DNA of 7,455 bases from Verrucomicrobiales bacterium (lineage in GTDB: Bacteria; Verrucomicrobiota; Verrucomicrobiia; Verrucomicrobiales; DEV007): contig NZSO01000010.1 in the NCBI GenBank assembly GCA_002696885.1, forward strand, positions 1 through 7,455, written 5' to 3'. A program made the translations under genes and the position numbers. The notes below the pieces were generated by a model. That model saw only the letters and a list, made by a program, of their open reading frames with translations, ran no database searches and was not told where the DNA came from. Numbering within the stretch: position 1 is the stretch's first letter; every line of letters starts with the position of its first letter. Positions 1 through 6,347 of the stretch are shown piece by piece.

Positions 1-354
1 AACAAGAAATGGACGGGAACCTATAGTGCGGAGGCTTGGTATCGACTTGGTGAATCTATGGATAAAAATGATAAATCTTCCCAGGCCTTAACCCCTTATG
101 TGGCTGTGATGGGAAAATATGCTTCGAGAATCGAATTTTCAATTCCGGCGGCAGCGCGCTCTGCTACAATACAAAAATCGTTAGGGAAAAATGCCGAAGC
201 TTACAAACTGGCTCATCGAAGTGGTTTAAAATTTAAAAATTATATTAATGATCGAAGGTTTGCCCAAGAGTTTGCAAAATTGAAAGCAATTTATTACGAG
301 CTATCAGAGGAATATGGGGAGGAAAATGATCAAGATCCTTACGCCAATAATTAA
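1..354 (+). CDS. TPR-like helical repeat protein, C-terminal part (5' end outside window)
   Basis: The frame is open from the first base, so this is the last 117 residues of a gene that starts upstream; the ATG at 58 is an internal methionine, not a supported start. The visible part is almost entirely predicted helix. Segments such as AEAWYRLGESM, ALTPYVAVMGKYAS, and IPAAARSATIQKSLGKNAEA have the spaced small and aromatic residues (A/Y/L, then LG, then A/Y) typical of tetratricopeptide repeats, as in BamD/YbgF-like envelope proteins. The tail is acidic (SEEYGEENDQD). The next gene starts 29 nt downstream on the same strand and encodes another exported helical protein, so the two probably share a transcript and an envelope role. 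TPR proteins usually act as scaffolds, so the partner cannot be named. The TPR-like assignment is by eye; the function is unknown. Confidence 0.7.
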   Translation, partial: NKKWTGTYSAEAWYRLGESMDKNDKSSQALTPYVAVMGKYASRIEFSIPAAARSATIQKSLGKNAEAYKLAHRSGLKFKNYINDRRFAQEFAKLKAIYYELSEEYGEENDQDPYANN

Positions 355-383
355 TTACCTTAAAGTCCTTTAACTAAGAAATT

Positions 384-1427
384 ATGAATATGAAATTTGA
401 AAATCTTTTTATAATTGCATTGCTATCTATTTTATCTACCTCAATCAGCTCGGCTAAACCAATCGCAGCGACTTTGACTATTGGGAAAAATAAACAAGAC
501 TTTCCGGGATATGTTACAAAAGCGGATGATAATAACATCTACGTGAGTCAATTTGAGAATGGAGTCTCTCCTGCAGGATATGCATTATCATCAGTAAGTG
601 ATATATCATGGAGAGAGCCTGACGATTGGAAAGAGGCCATTGATTTATGGAATAGAAATGAATATAAAAAGGGCAGTGCAGCTTTTTTAGAGGCAATGGA
701 TAACTACAAGGGAATTGCTGATTCCAAGCATCCTCTAATGAAAGACAATATTGGAGCGCAGGCTGTGTTTTATTATATGGAATGTCTCAGAAGGACAGGA
801 CAATTCAAAGCGATGATGGAGCCTTATGTTAGAGTTCAAAAAGTCAACCTGGGCTCAAAATGGCAAGATCAAATCAGATTGTTTCAGGGATGGGCTCACC
901 TTGCTGGAAATAAATGGAGTCCATTGAATTTGATGATGGAAACGTACCAAATTAATGAAAAAGACATCCCTGGAGTTGGTACATACACCGTAGCTCCTAA
1001 TGAATTACCTCTCAAAAATGGAATCAATGTTCACCATATGGCTCAGATCTTTTTTCTGAGGGCTAAGTCCACTGATGAATTGGCTAATGAACTAGATAAA
1101 GAGCTTCAGGCTATTGAGATCTCTGATGAAACAATGGAGGAAAGGAATGAGCTATCTAGTAGAATAGGGGTAATGAGATCTAAAGCTCTTACAGACTACA
1201 ATCGGGCAATGACGATAAACTATGGACAGGACAGGGGCTTGTCGTTGAGGTCTATGAGAGACTCTTTATACTTGATTAAGAAAATGCCAAGCTATGCTGA
1301 AAATTTCACAATGCAAAAAGAGGCCCATGGTATGGCAAAGCTTCTCAATGGGTTAAATCCAGGTATATTTCCCTCTGAACTTAATGATCTTTTACAAGAG
1401 CCCGTTGATCCCAACGCTGGGAAATAG
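384..1427 (+). CDS. Exported protein with beta N-terminal segment and TPR-like helical body, function unknown
   Basis: 347 residues. Residues 1-24 look like a Sec signal peptide: a short polar start, hydrophobic LFIIALLSILSTSI, and a likely cleavage after SSA (before KPIAA). There is no lipobox cysteine, so a soluble periplasmic protein is most likely. Residues about 28-78 look like short beta strands (LTIGKNKQDFPGYVTKADDNNIYVSQF), ending in ISWREPDDW. From about 80 on the chain is helical with TPR-like units, for example WKEAIDLWNRNEYKKGSAAFLEAM at 82-105 and AVFYYMECLRRTGQFKAMM at 127-145. Residues 230-260 are charged and may form a coiled coil. The start may be 384 or the in-frame ATG at 390; only a weak purine stretch (AAGAA) precedes them. 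It follows another helical repeat gene by 29 nt. I do not recognise a named family; a scaffold or binding role in the envelope is an inference. Confidence 0.8.
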   Translation: MNMKFENLFIIALLSILSTSISSAKPIAATLTIGKNKQDFPGYVTKADDNNIYVSQFENGVSPAGYALSSVSDISWREPDDWKEAIDLWNRNEYKKGSAAFLEAMDNYKGIADSKHPLMKDNIGAQAVFYYMECLRRTGQFKAMMEPYVRVQKVNLGSKWQDQIRLFQGWAHLAGNKWSPLNLMMETYQINEKDIPGVGTYTVAPNELPLKNGINVHHMAQIFFLRAKSTDELANELDKELQAIEISDETMEERNELSSRIGVMRSKALTDYNRAMTINYGQDRGLSLRSMRDSLYLIKKMPSYAENFTMQKEAHGMAKLLNGLNPGIFPSELNDLLQEPVDPNAGK

Positions 1428-1431
1428 AGCT

Positions 1432-1626
1432 TTAGTCTTTTTTGATTTTTGCTGGGTACTTCAACATAGTGAGCACCTCACGAGGATTCATTTTTTGAAC
1501 AGCCTCTTCGTCAATTCCTAATGTAATAAGACGCTTTCTTTGATCATTTTGCCTACGCCTTTTAGCCGCGCCCCCTTTTCTAGGACGAGTTAAGTGCGTT
1601 TTCATGTATTTTCTTTTTACGCGCAT
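1432..1626 (-). CDS. Small, strongly basic protein of unknown function
   Basis: 57-64 residues. The N-terminal half is extremely basic: 15 of the first 33 residues are Lys or Arg, with RPRKGGAAKRRR at 14-25 and QRKRL at 29-33. The second half looks like one or two short helices (LGIDEEAVQKMNPREVLTMLKYP). This build resembles ribosome-associated or other nucleic-acid-binding small proteins, but I cannot match it to a known ribosomal protein. Two starts are possible: 1626, or the ATG at 1605, which gives MKTHLTRPRKGG and drops a short basic leader; 1605 has a purine-rich stretch (AAAAAGAAAA) just upstream and may be the real one. The gene lies 101 nt downstream of coaD on the same strand, so it may be the last gene of that operon. 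It ends 4 nt from the stop of the convergent gene. The composition and clean position between genes argue that it is real; any function is inference. Confidence 0.7.
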   Translation of the reverse strand: MRVKRKYMKTHLTRPRKGGAAKRRRQNDQRKRLITLGIDEEAVQKMNPREVLTMLKYPAKIKKD

Positions 1627-1727
1627 ATCATCAAAAATGTGAGAATTGGTTCTTAAAATTGACCCTTTTTGTATTAGGGGTGTCTAATTTGCATGAAAAT
1701 TACAAATCTCCAAGAGAATTCTCAAAG

Positions 1728-2225
1728 TTAATGTTTTAATTTCATTATTTCGAAAACGGCTGCAGGAACCATCTTTGCAACATGATCTTCCCAGCCGATT
1801 GGACCAACTAACCCTTTAACCATGCTACTACTGAGTTCAGCTAAACCTCTTGGAGGCATCAAAAAGATAGTGGTAATCTCGCTTTTTAACTCAGCGTTGG
1901 TATGGCGCATACCCCTTTCGAATTCATAATCTTGGGCAGAACGAATGCCTCGAAGTATGTAACTCGCCCCTATTTCAGTGGCATAATCGACTAGATACTT
2001 GTTTTCAAAAAATGAAATACTGATATTATCCACTTTTGGGAGCGATTTATGAAGAATATCAATTCTTTCATTTACACCATAGGTGTATTCTTTGTCAGGA
2101 TTGATACCAATAGCGACCGTTAAATGATCAAATAAGTCTAAACCCTGTTTAATCATCCAGAGGTGTCCGTTGGTGAGGGGATCAAAACTGCCTGCGTATA
2201 CGGCTTTTCGAGGTTTCTCAGACAT
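1728..2225 (-). CDS. coaD: Phosphopantetheine adenylyltransferase (CoaD)
   Basis: Transfers AMP from ATP to 4'-phosphopantetheine to form dephospho-CoA and pyrophosphate, the penultimate step of coenzyme A synthesis, in the cytoplasm. The 165-residue length matches the bacterial family (about 160). The nucleotidyltransferase signature is present: AGSFDPLTNGH at 11-21, with the (T/H)xGH motif as TNGH at 18-21. RGIRSAQDYEFE at 92-103 matches the conserved RGLRxxxDFEYE segment that binds substrate and ATP, and SSSMVKGL at 132-139 matches the C-terminal ISSSLVKE motif. All motifs that I can check are intact. The start lies 9 nt after the nadK stop, so the two genes are very probably co-transcribed. 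No Shine-Dalgarno is visible before the ATG (the preceding bases are nearly all A/T), so translation may be coupled to nadK or SD-independent. Confidence 0.96.
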   Translation of the reverse strand: MSEKPRKAVYAGSFDPLTNGHLWMIKQGLDLFDHLTVAIGINPDKEYTYGVNERIDILHKSLPKVDNISISFFENKYLVDYATEIGASYILRGIRSAQDYEFERGMRHTNAELKSEITTIFLMPPRGLAELSSSMVKGLVGPIGWEDHVAKMVPAAVFEIMKLKH

Positions 2226-2234
2226 TGTTAATAA

Positions 2235-3089
2235 TTAATCGTAAGCATCCAAAAATTCAGCTCTTTTTTTGTTAATATCACCCAATACCGTTATCGGGGT
2301 GCCAGATTTAATTTCCAATTGCTGGCCTAAGGAGAGCGAAAAAGAGCAATGATCACCATCAATAAAAATTGTTCCTTTTCTAGTCAAAGAGTGAATGACC
2401 ACGCCGGTAGTTATTATGGCTTCGGTATTTCGAGTTCCTCTATGTAATAACTGAAAGTTTTTGGTTTCAAGTGGTAGAGGGTCAATGCCCTCTTGAAAAG
2501 ACCAAGCTGTTGAACCTGCTCCTGTAGATATTAACAAGCCACTATTACGATAGGAATTGTTGTTTATCTGATAGCGCGTTGTGGCGGCCGGGTTAGGGCT
2601 GGCAAAAAGAACATCATTAAGCACTGGTGGACCGATGGGTGATTTATCGATGAATAACGATAACCTGTTTAACTGTAACTTTGGCTGAATTGATAAGCCG
2701 TTGAAGAAATTTTCAAAATTTTCTGCATTGCAGGCACAAAAAAAACCTACGCTTCTTTGTGGATCAGAATTAACTCCAAGTATCGGAGTATTTGCTTTAA
2801 TATGATGCGAAGCCTCAAGAAAAGTTCCATCCCCGCCAACGGTGATGACCAAATCAAAAGCACTTAGATCATATTCACCGATAGTTGATCGATATATTTT
2901 TTTATAACTTATATTCTCACCAAAAAGTGTTTTTTCGACTAAATCTATTGTTTGTTTTTGAACGAGGTCACTTTTTAATAACAAATCTCTTTGAGATTCA
3001 TCCTCCAAAATAAATGAATTTACATTGTTATCATCAGAGCCAGAAAAGAGTTCCCATGCACTTTTCTTATAAATAAGAGCAACATTCAT
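2235..3089 (-). CDS. nadK: NAD(H) kinase, NADK2/plant NADK3-like type
   Basis: Phosphorylates NAD(H) with ATP to make NADP(H); cytoplasmic. 284 residues. The NAD kinase signature GGDGT is at 85-89, including the catalytic Asp87. GVNSDPQRSVGFF at 105-117 follows, then LNDVLFASPNPAATTRY at 157-173, where the classical NE dinucleotide-binding pair is ND. The glycine-rich loop is STGAGSTAWSF at 188-198, where classical NadK has TPTGSTAY, and IDGD is at 243-246. As I recall the families, GVNxDPxRS, LNDVL.xHPxPA, and the AWSF loop are hallmarks of the human mitochondrial NADK2 and plant NADK3 branch, not of E. coli NadK. The ATG is the only sensible start, as an in-frame stop lies two codons upstream; no Shine-Dalgarno is visible. 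It heads the nadK-coaD pair and is divergent from the peptidase gene. Preference for NAD+ or NADH cannot be read from the sequence. Confidence 0.93.
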   Translation of the reverse strand: MNVALIYKKSAWELFSGSDDNNVNSFILEDESQRDLLLKSDLVQKQTIDLVEKTLFGENISYKKIYRSTIGEYDLSAFDLVITVGGDGTFLEASHHIKANTPILGVNSDPQRSVGFFCACNAENFENFFNGLSIQPKLQLNRLSLFIDKSPIGPPVLNDVLFASPNPAATTRYQINNNSYRNSGLLISTGAGSTAWSFQEGIDPLPLETKNFQLLHRGTRNTEAIITTGVVIHSLTRKGTIFIDGDHCSFSLSLGQQLEIKSGTPITVLGDINKKRAEFLDAYD

Positions 3090-3351
3090 TCGTTATATAA
3101 ATTAAATCATTGATAATTGTATAAAGTACAGCTGCATAGAAAAATACAATTAATTATAAATAAACCGACAGTTAATTAAGATTTTGAAAAGAATGGGTAC
3201 TATAGATTGTTAACCCCTACGTATTACTATAACGAAACTTATATGATGAAAAGTTATGTGAATTGACCTTTAGTGATTGAATCAATAATTTAAAACTGAC
3301 GTTGAAGCTATAAAGTAACATTAACTAACAATCTGTATCAATTTTGGAACC
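3090..3351. other. Divergent intergenic region between nadK and the M16 peptidase gene
   Basis: 262 AT-rich bases with no supportable gene. On the minus strand, TACAAT (3121-3116) is a good -10 match about 27 nt before the nadK start, but no matching -35 sits at standard spacing. On the plus strand the best promoter candidate is described separately. The rest holds only A/T-rich runs and no stable hairpin that I could find. Confidence 0.6.
3263..3291 (+). promoter_or_regulatory. Candidate sigma70-type promoter for the M16 peptidase gene
   Basis: TTGACC at 3263-3268 matches five of six -35 consensus bases. At 17 nt spacing lies TAATTT (3286-3291), a weak -10; an overlapping AATAAT (3284-3289) matches better but at 15 nt spacing. 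The spacer contains the 11-nt dyad TGATTGAATCA (3274-3284), which could be an operator or chance. The leader would be about 55 nt. Prediction by eye only. Confidence 0.4.
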
Positions 3352-6168
3352 ATGAAAATTACTAATCTAATTCTAATCAATCTAATTATATTAGTTTCGA
3401 TTACTTTTGCGAATGACTTCAAAAAGTGGGCTCATGAAACAAGTGATTTAAAACCTGACCCTTCAATCACTTTTGGCACTTTAAGTAATGGAATTCGATA
3501 CGCCATTATGCCAAACGTTGAGCCCCCTAAAAGGATAAGTATGCGTCTCTATGTTGATGCAGGATCTTTGATGGAAAATGAACAGCAGCAGGGCTTATCT
3601 CATTTTATTGAGCACATGGCCTTCAATGGGACCAAAAATTTTCCTGCTGGAGAGATGGTTGAATACTTTCAGAGGTTAGGCATGTCTTTTGGCGGTGATA
3701 CCAACGCACATACCTCATTCAAGGAAACGGTTTATAAATTAGAATTGCCAAAGCCCGAATTGGATATGGTTGATCAAGGTATGTTGTTATTTCGTGATTA
3801 TGCAGACGGTATGTTGATGAGTCAGGAAGAAATAGAAAAAGAAAGGGGAGTGATATTAAGTGAGTTAATAACAAGAGATTCTGCAGAATGGAGAACGCAA
3901 AAAGAGGCATATAAGTTTGCTTTACCTGATTCTTTAATTAGTAAACGCTTTCCAATTGGTAAGAAGGAGGTGATCAAAGGTGCTGGGAGACCTGAATTTA
4001 TGAACTACTACAACAAGTGGTATACCTCTGACCGAATGGCATTAGTTATTGTAGGTGACGTCGAACCCAAAGAAATCGTTCCAATCATCACGAAACATTT
4101 TTCGTCAATGTCCGCGCCAAAAATTACAAAAGAGGATCCTGATCTTGGTAAGATTACTGTTGGCAGGGGCGTGATTACCAAAACTCATTATGAAAAAGAA
4201 GCCTCTGAGACAAGTGTTAGTATTGAGGTGGTTAAGCCGTATTCATGGGAACCAGATGATACGTCCAAAAATATTAATAATCTTAATCTAATTTTCGCCA
4301 ATAGCATTATTAACAATCGAATTTCAGAAATTACCAAAAAAGAGGGAGCCCCAATAACTGGTGGAGGTTCGTATGCTCAGGAATTTATGGATTTTGCAAA
4401 ATTCGCAAGCATCTATGTAACATGTGATCCTGAAAATTGGGAAGGCGCTCTCACTGTTGCTGAACAGGAAATAAGGAGGGCTGTTACTCATGGATTTAAT
4501 AATGCAGAATTTTCTGAGGTTAAAGCAAATCTTCTAAACGCTTATGAACAGGCAGACAGGAGTTCAGCTTCTCGCAAATCAAGAGCATTGGCTGATTCCT
4601 TAACGAGATCGATTTCGATGGGTAAAGTCTTTTCGAGTCCAAATCAGGATCTAGGGTGGATCAAAGAGAATATTTCAAAAATTAACAAAACCACCTGTTA
4701 TGAGGCTTTAAAAAAAGCCTGGGAAGTAAAAGATAGGCAGATATTTATTGGTGGAAATATACAGCTGACTAAAGCTGATAATAAGATACTTGAAGTCTAT
4801 AAAAAATCCTCAGGGATTGACGTTGCTCCATTAAAGGAAGAGATCCAATCTGAATTTGCTTACAAAAGTTTTGGTGAGGCTGGCCAAATCGTAGAGAGAG
4901 TTAAAGATGAAGAATTAGGAGTAACACAAATAAGGTTTAAAAATAATGTTAGACTAAATATTAAAAAAACCGATTACGCCAAGGATTCTATACTAATAGG
5001 TGGGCGCATAGGTTCAGGTATGTTGTCCATGCCTAAGGGTAAACCAGGGTTGTCTATTGTTGCTTCCTCAATCTTCAATGCAGGTGGGTTGGTCAAACAT
5101 AGTGCAGACCAATTAAGAAGAATTTTTGCAGGTAAAATAGTTAGTGGATCATTTTCCGTAGGTGATGATGCATTTACTTACAGTGGGAAAACAAATCAAA
5201 AAGATTTTTCTGATACTATGCATTTAATGACGGCCTATTTGGTAGAGCCTGGGTACCGAGAAGAGGCATTTAGGCAATTTAATAATCAACTAGATCCTAT
5301 TTATAACCAAATCACCCATACACCAATGGGGGTCTTTCAAGATAGGGTTGATCGATTTCTCAAAAGTAATGATTATAGATCAGGGTTTCCAAAAAGATCT
5401 GAACTGGAAAATATCTCAAAGGATGATGTTCAGGGTTGGCTCCAACCCATGCTGGAGAATGGATATTTAGAAGTTGGTGTAGTTGGTGATTTTAATGAGC
5501 AGGAAGTCATAAGAGTTGCTTCGAAAACAATCGGAGCATTACCTACGAGGAGTAGCCAAAAAAATCGCTTTAATAATAATCGAAAAATTAAATTTCCGAG
5601 TCTGGGACAAGAGAAGGAGTTTGGTTTTCAATCCGAAATACCAAAGGCTATGGTAGGTGTGTATTGGCCTACCGAGGATATATGGGATATTAGTCGAACT
5701 CGTCGGCTAAGTGTCCTCGGGACAGTATTCGCTGATCGCTTGAGATCAAAAGTCAGGGAGGAACTTGGACAAGCCTACAGCCCTTACGCTCGACACATAC
5801 CCAGTGACACCTACGATGGATACGGTTATTTGATGTCAATTTTGACGGTAGATCCGGCTCAAACACAGAAAATCGCTGAGGTTGTTCGCGATATAGGTGT
5901 CGATTTATCCACAAAAGGAATCGAGGAAGATGAGCTAGAAAGAGCGATTAAACCTTTACTAAATAGTATAGACCAACAGCTCCGTCAAAATAGCTATTGG
6001 TTGAGAACCGTTGCCTTGAGCTCCCAGGAATTTCCTCAAAAACTTCAATGGGCTAAGACTATGGTTGATGATTACCAAAACATCACCATTCAAGAGGTAA
6101 ATGAATTGGCTAAAAAATACCTAAATGCTGAAAAATCCGTGATTATTAAAGTTGTTCCGCAGAAATAA
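3352..6168 (+). CDS. Exported M16 family zinc metallopeptidase, PqqL-like, two-half architecture
   Basis: 938 residues, close to the size of E. coli PqqL (about 930). Residues 1-20 form a signal peptide (hydrophobic LILINLIILVSITFA, likely cleavage before NDF), which places the enzyme in the periplasm or outside. The inverted zinc motif HxxEH is at 84-88 (HFIEH: zinc ligands His84 and His88, catalytic base Glu87). The third ligand is probably Glu164 in EKERGVILSE, at the 76-residue distance typical of the family. The first half runs to about 500. The second M16 half, about 520-938, lacks HxxEH, as expected for the inactive partner domain, but keeps REELGQAYS at 802-810, whose Arg802 and Tyr809 match the conserved R/Y pair that helps bind substrate. 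Clamshell M16 enzymes degrade peptides or small proteins; the substrate here is unknown. TTGGAAC just before the ATG is a weak ribosome binding site. The gene ends with two in-frame TAA codons and appears monocistronic. Confidence 0.93.
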   Translation: MKITNLILINLIILVSITFANDFKKWAHETSDLKPDPSITFGTLSNGIRYAIMPNVEPPKRISMRLYVDAGSLMENEQQQGLSHFIEHMAFNGTKNFPAGEMVEYFQRLGMSFGGDTNAHTSFKETVYKLELPKPELDMVDQGMLLFRDYADGMLMSQEEIEKERGVILSELITRDSAEWRTQKEAYKFALPDSLISKRFPIGKKEVIKGAGRPEFMNYYNKWYTSDRMALVIVGDVEPKEIVPIITKHFSSMSAPKITKEDPDLGKITVGRGVITKTHYEKEASETSVSIEVVKPYSWEPDDTSKNINNLNLIFANSIINNRISEITKKEGAPITGGGSYAQEFMDFAKFASIYVTCDPENWEGALTVAEQEIRRAVTHGFNNAEFSEVKANLLNAYEQADRSSASRKSRALADSLTRSISMGKVFSSPNQDLGWIKENISKINKTTCYEALKKAWEVKDRQIFIGGNIQLTKADNKILEVYKKSSGIDVAPLKEEIQSEFAYKSFGEAGQIVERVKDEELGVTQIRFKNNVRLNIKKTDYAKDSILIGGRIGSGMLSMPKGKPGLSIVASSIFNAGGLVKHSADQLRRIFAGKIVSGSFSVGDDAFTYSGKTNQKDFSDTMHLMTAYLVEPGYREEAFRQFNNQLDPIYNQITHTPMGVFQDRVDRFLKSNDYRSGFPKRSELENISKDDVQGWLQPMLENGYLEVGVVGDFNEQEVIRVASKTIGALPTRSSQKNRFNNNRKIKFPSLGQEKEFGFQSEIPKAMVGVYWPTEDIWDISRTRRLSVLGTVFADRLRSKVREELGQAYSPYARHIPSDTYDGYGYLMSILTVDPAQTQKIAEVVRDIGVDLSTKGIEEDELERAIKPLLNSIDQQLRQNSYWLRTVALSSQEFPQKLQWAKTMVDDYQNITIQEVNELAKKYLNAEKSVIIKVVPQK

Positions 6169-6171
6169 TAA

Positions 6172-6190
6172 GATTTTCCATCAGAAAATC
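6172..6190 (+). terminator. Weak hairpin just after the M16 peptidase gene
   Basis: GATTTTC (6172-6178) and GAAAATC (6184-6190) form a 7-bp stem with the loop CATCA, starting 3 nt after the stop codon. The stem is A/T-rich and the following bases (ATTAATTGATC) are not a proper T-tract, so a real intrinsic terminator is uncertain. The position is right for one. Confidence 0.35.
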
Positions 6191-6211
6191 ATTAATTGAT
6201 CAACAAGAATC

Positions 6212-6268
6212 AAGTTGCAACTTATTGATATTAAGTTAATTACAATTATTAATAATATTGCTAACTTA
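6212..6268. repeat. Cluster of palindromes upstream of gap
   Basis: AAGTTGCAACTT (6212-6223) is a perfect 12-bp palindrome. ATTATTAATAAT (6245-6256) is a second perfect 12-bp palindrome. The second lies between the arms TAAGTTA (6232-6238) and TAACTTA (6262-6268), a 7-bp inverted repeat. The cluster sits directly before the candidate gap promoter and could hold operators, though A/T-rich palindromes do arise by chance. Confidence 0.5.
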
Positions 6269-6274
6269 TGTCTG

Positions 6275-6303
6275 TTGACGCTTGCTAAGCTCTTTGCTTA
6301 AGT
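6275..6303 (+). promoter_or_regulatory. Likely promoter of the gap-pgk operon
   Basis: TTGACG (6275-6280) matches five of six -35 bases. At 17 nt spacing lies TTAAGT (6298-6303), a poor -10 match (three of six). This is a less A/T-rich island in an A/T-rich leader and sits about 45-70 nt before the start codon, a sensible distance. The spacer contains TAAGC (6286-6290) and GCTTA (6296-6300), a small dyad. Confidence 0.5.
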
Positions 6304-6347
6304 ATGCCGCCTTTAAAAAATTAAAAAAATTAACCTAGGAAACAATT

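Noticed and set aside
514..696. Minus-strand open frame of 60 codons
   Set aside because: Lies wholly inside the exported helical protein gene on the other strand; low-complexity product with no recognisable motif.
1401..1449. Possible terminator at the convergent junction: hairpin CGTTG-ATCC-CAACG (1403-1416) and a T-rich stretch at 1436-1449
   Set aside because: The stem is short and about 20 nt away from the T-rich stretch, which itself encodes the lysine-rich end of the small protein; not a proper intrinsic terminator.
1714..1723. Palindrome GAGAATTCTC just after the coaD stop
   Set aside because: A perfect 10-bp palindrome cannot form a useful hairpin without a loop, has no T-tract, and is likely by chance.
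3090..3351. Possible small RNA or riboswitch in the divergent region
   Set aside because: No stable stem-loops or recognisable riboswitch core seen; the stretch is simply A/T-rich.
3719..3910. Minus-strand open frame of 63 codons
   Set aside because: Antisense to the well-supported M16 catalytic region; its Leu/Phe-rich product reflects the Lys/Glu codons of the real gene.
3871..6168. Possibly degenerate second half of the M16 peptidase, since HxxEH is missing there
   Set aside because: Loss of the zinc motif in the second half is normal for two-half M16 enzymes, and the R/Y motif at residues 802-809 is intact, so this is not decay.
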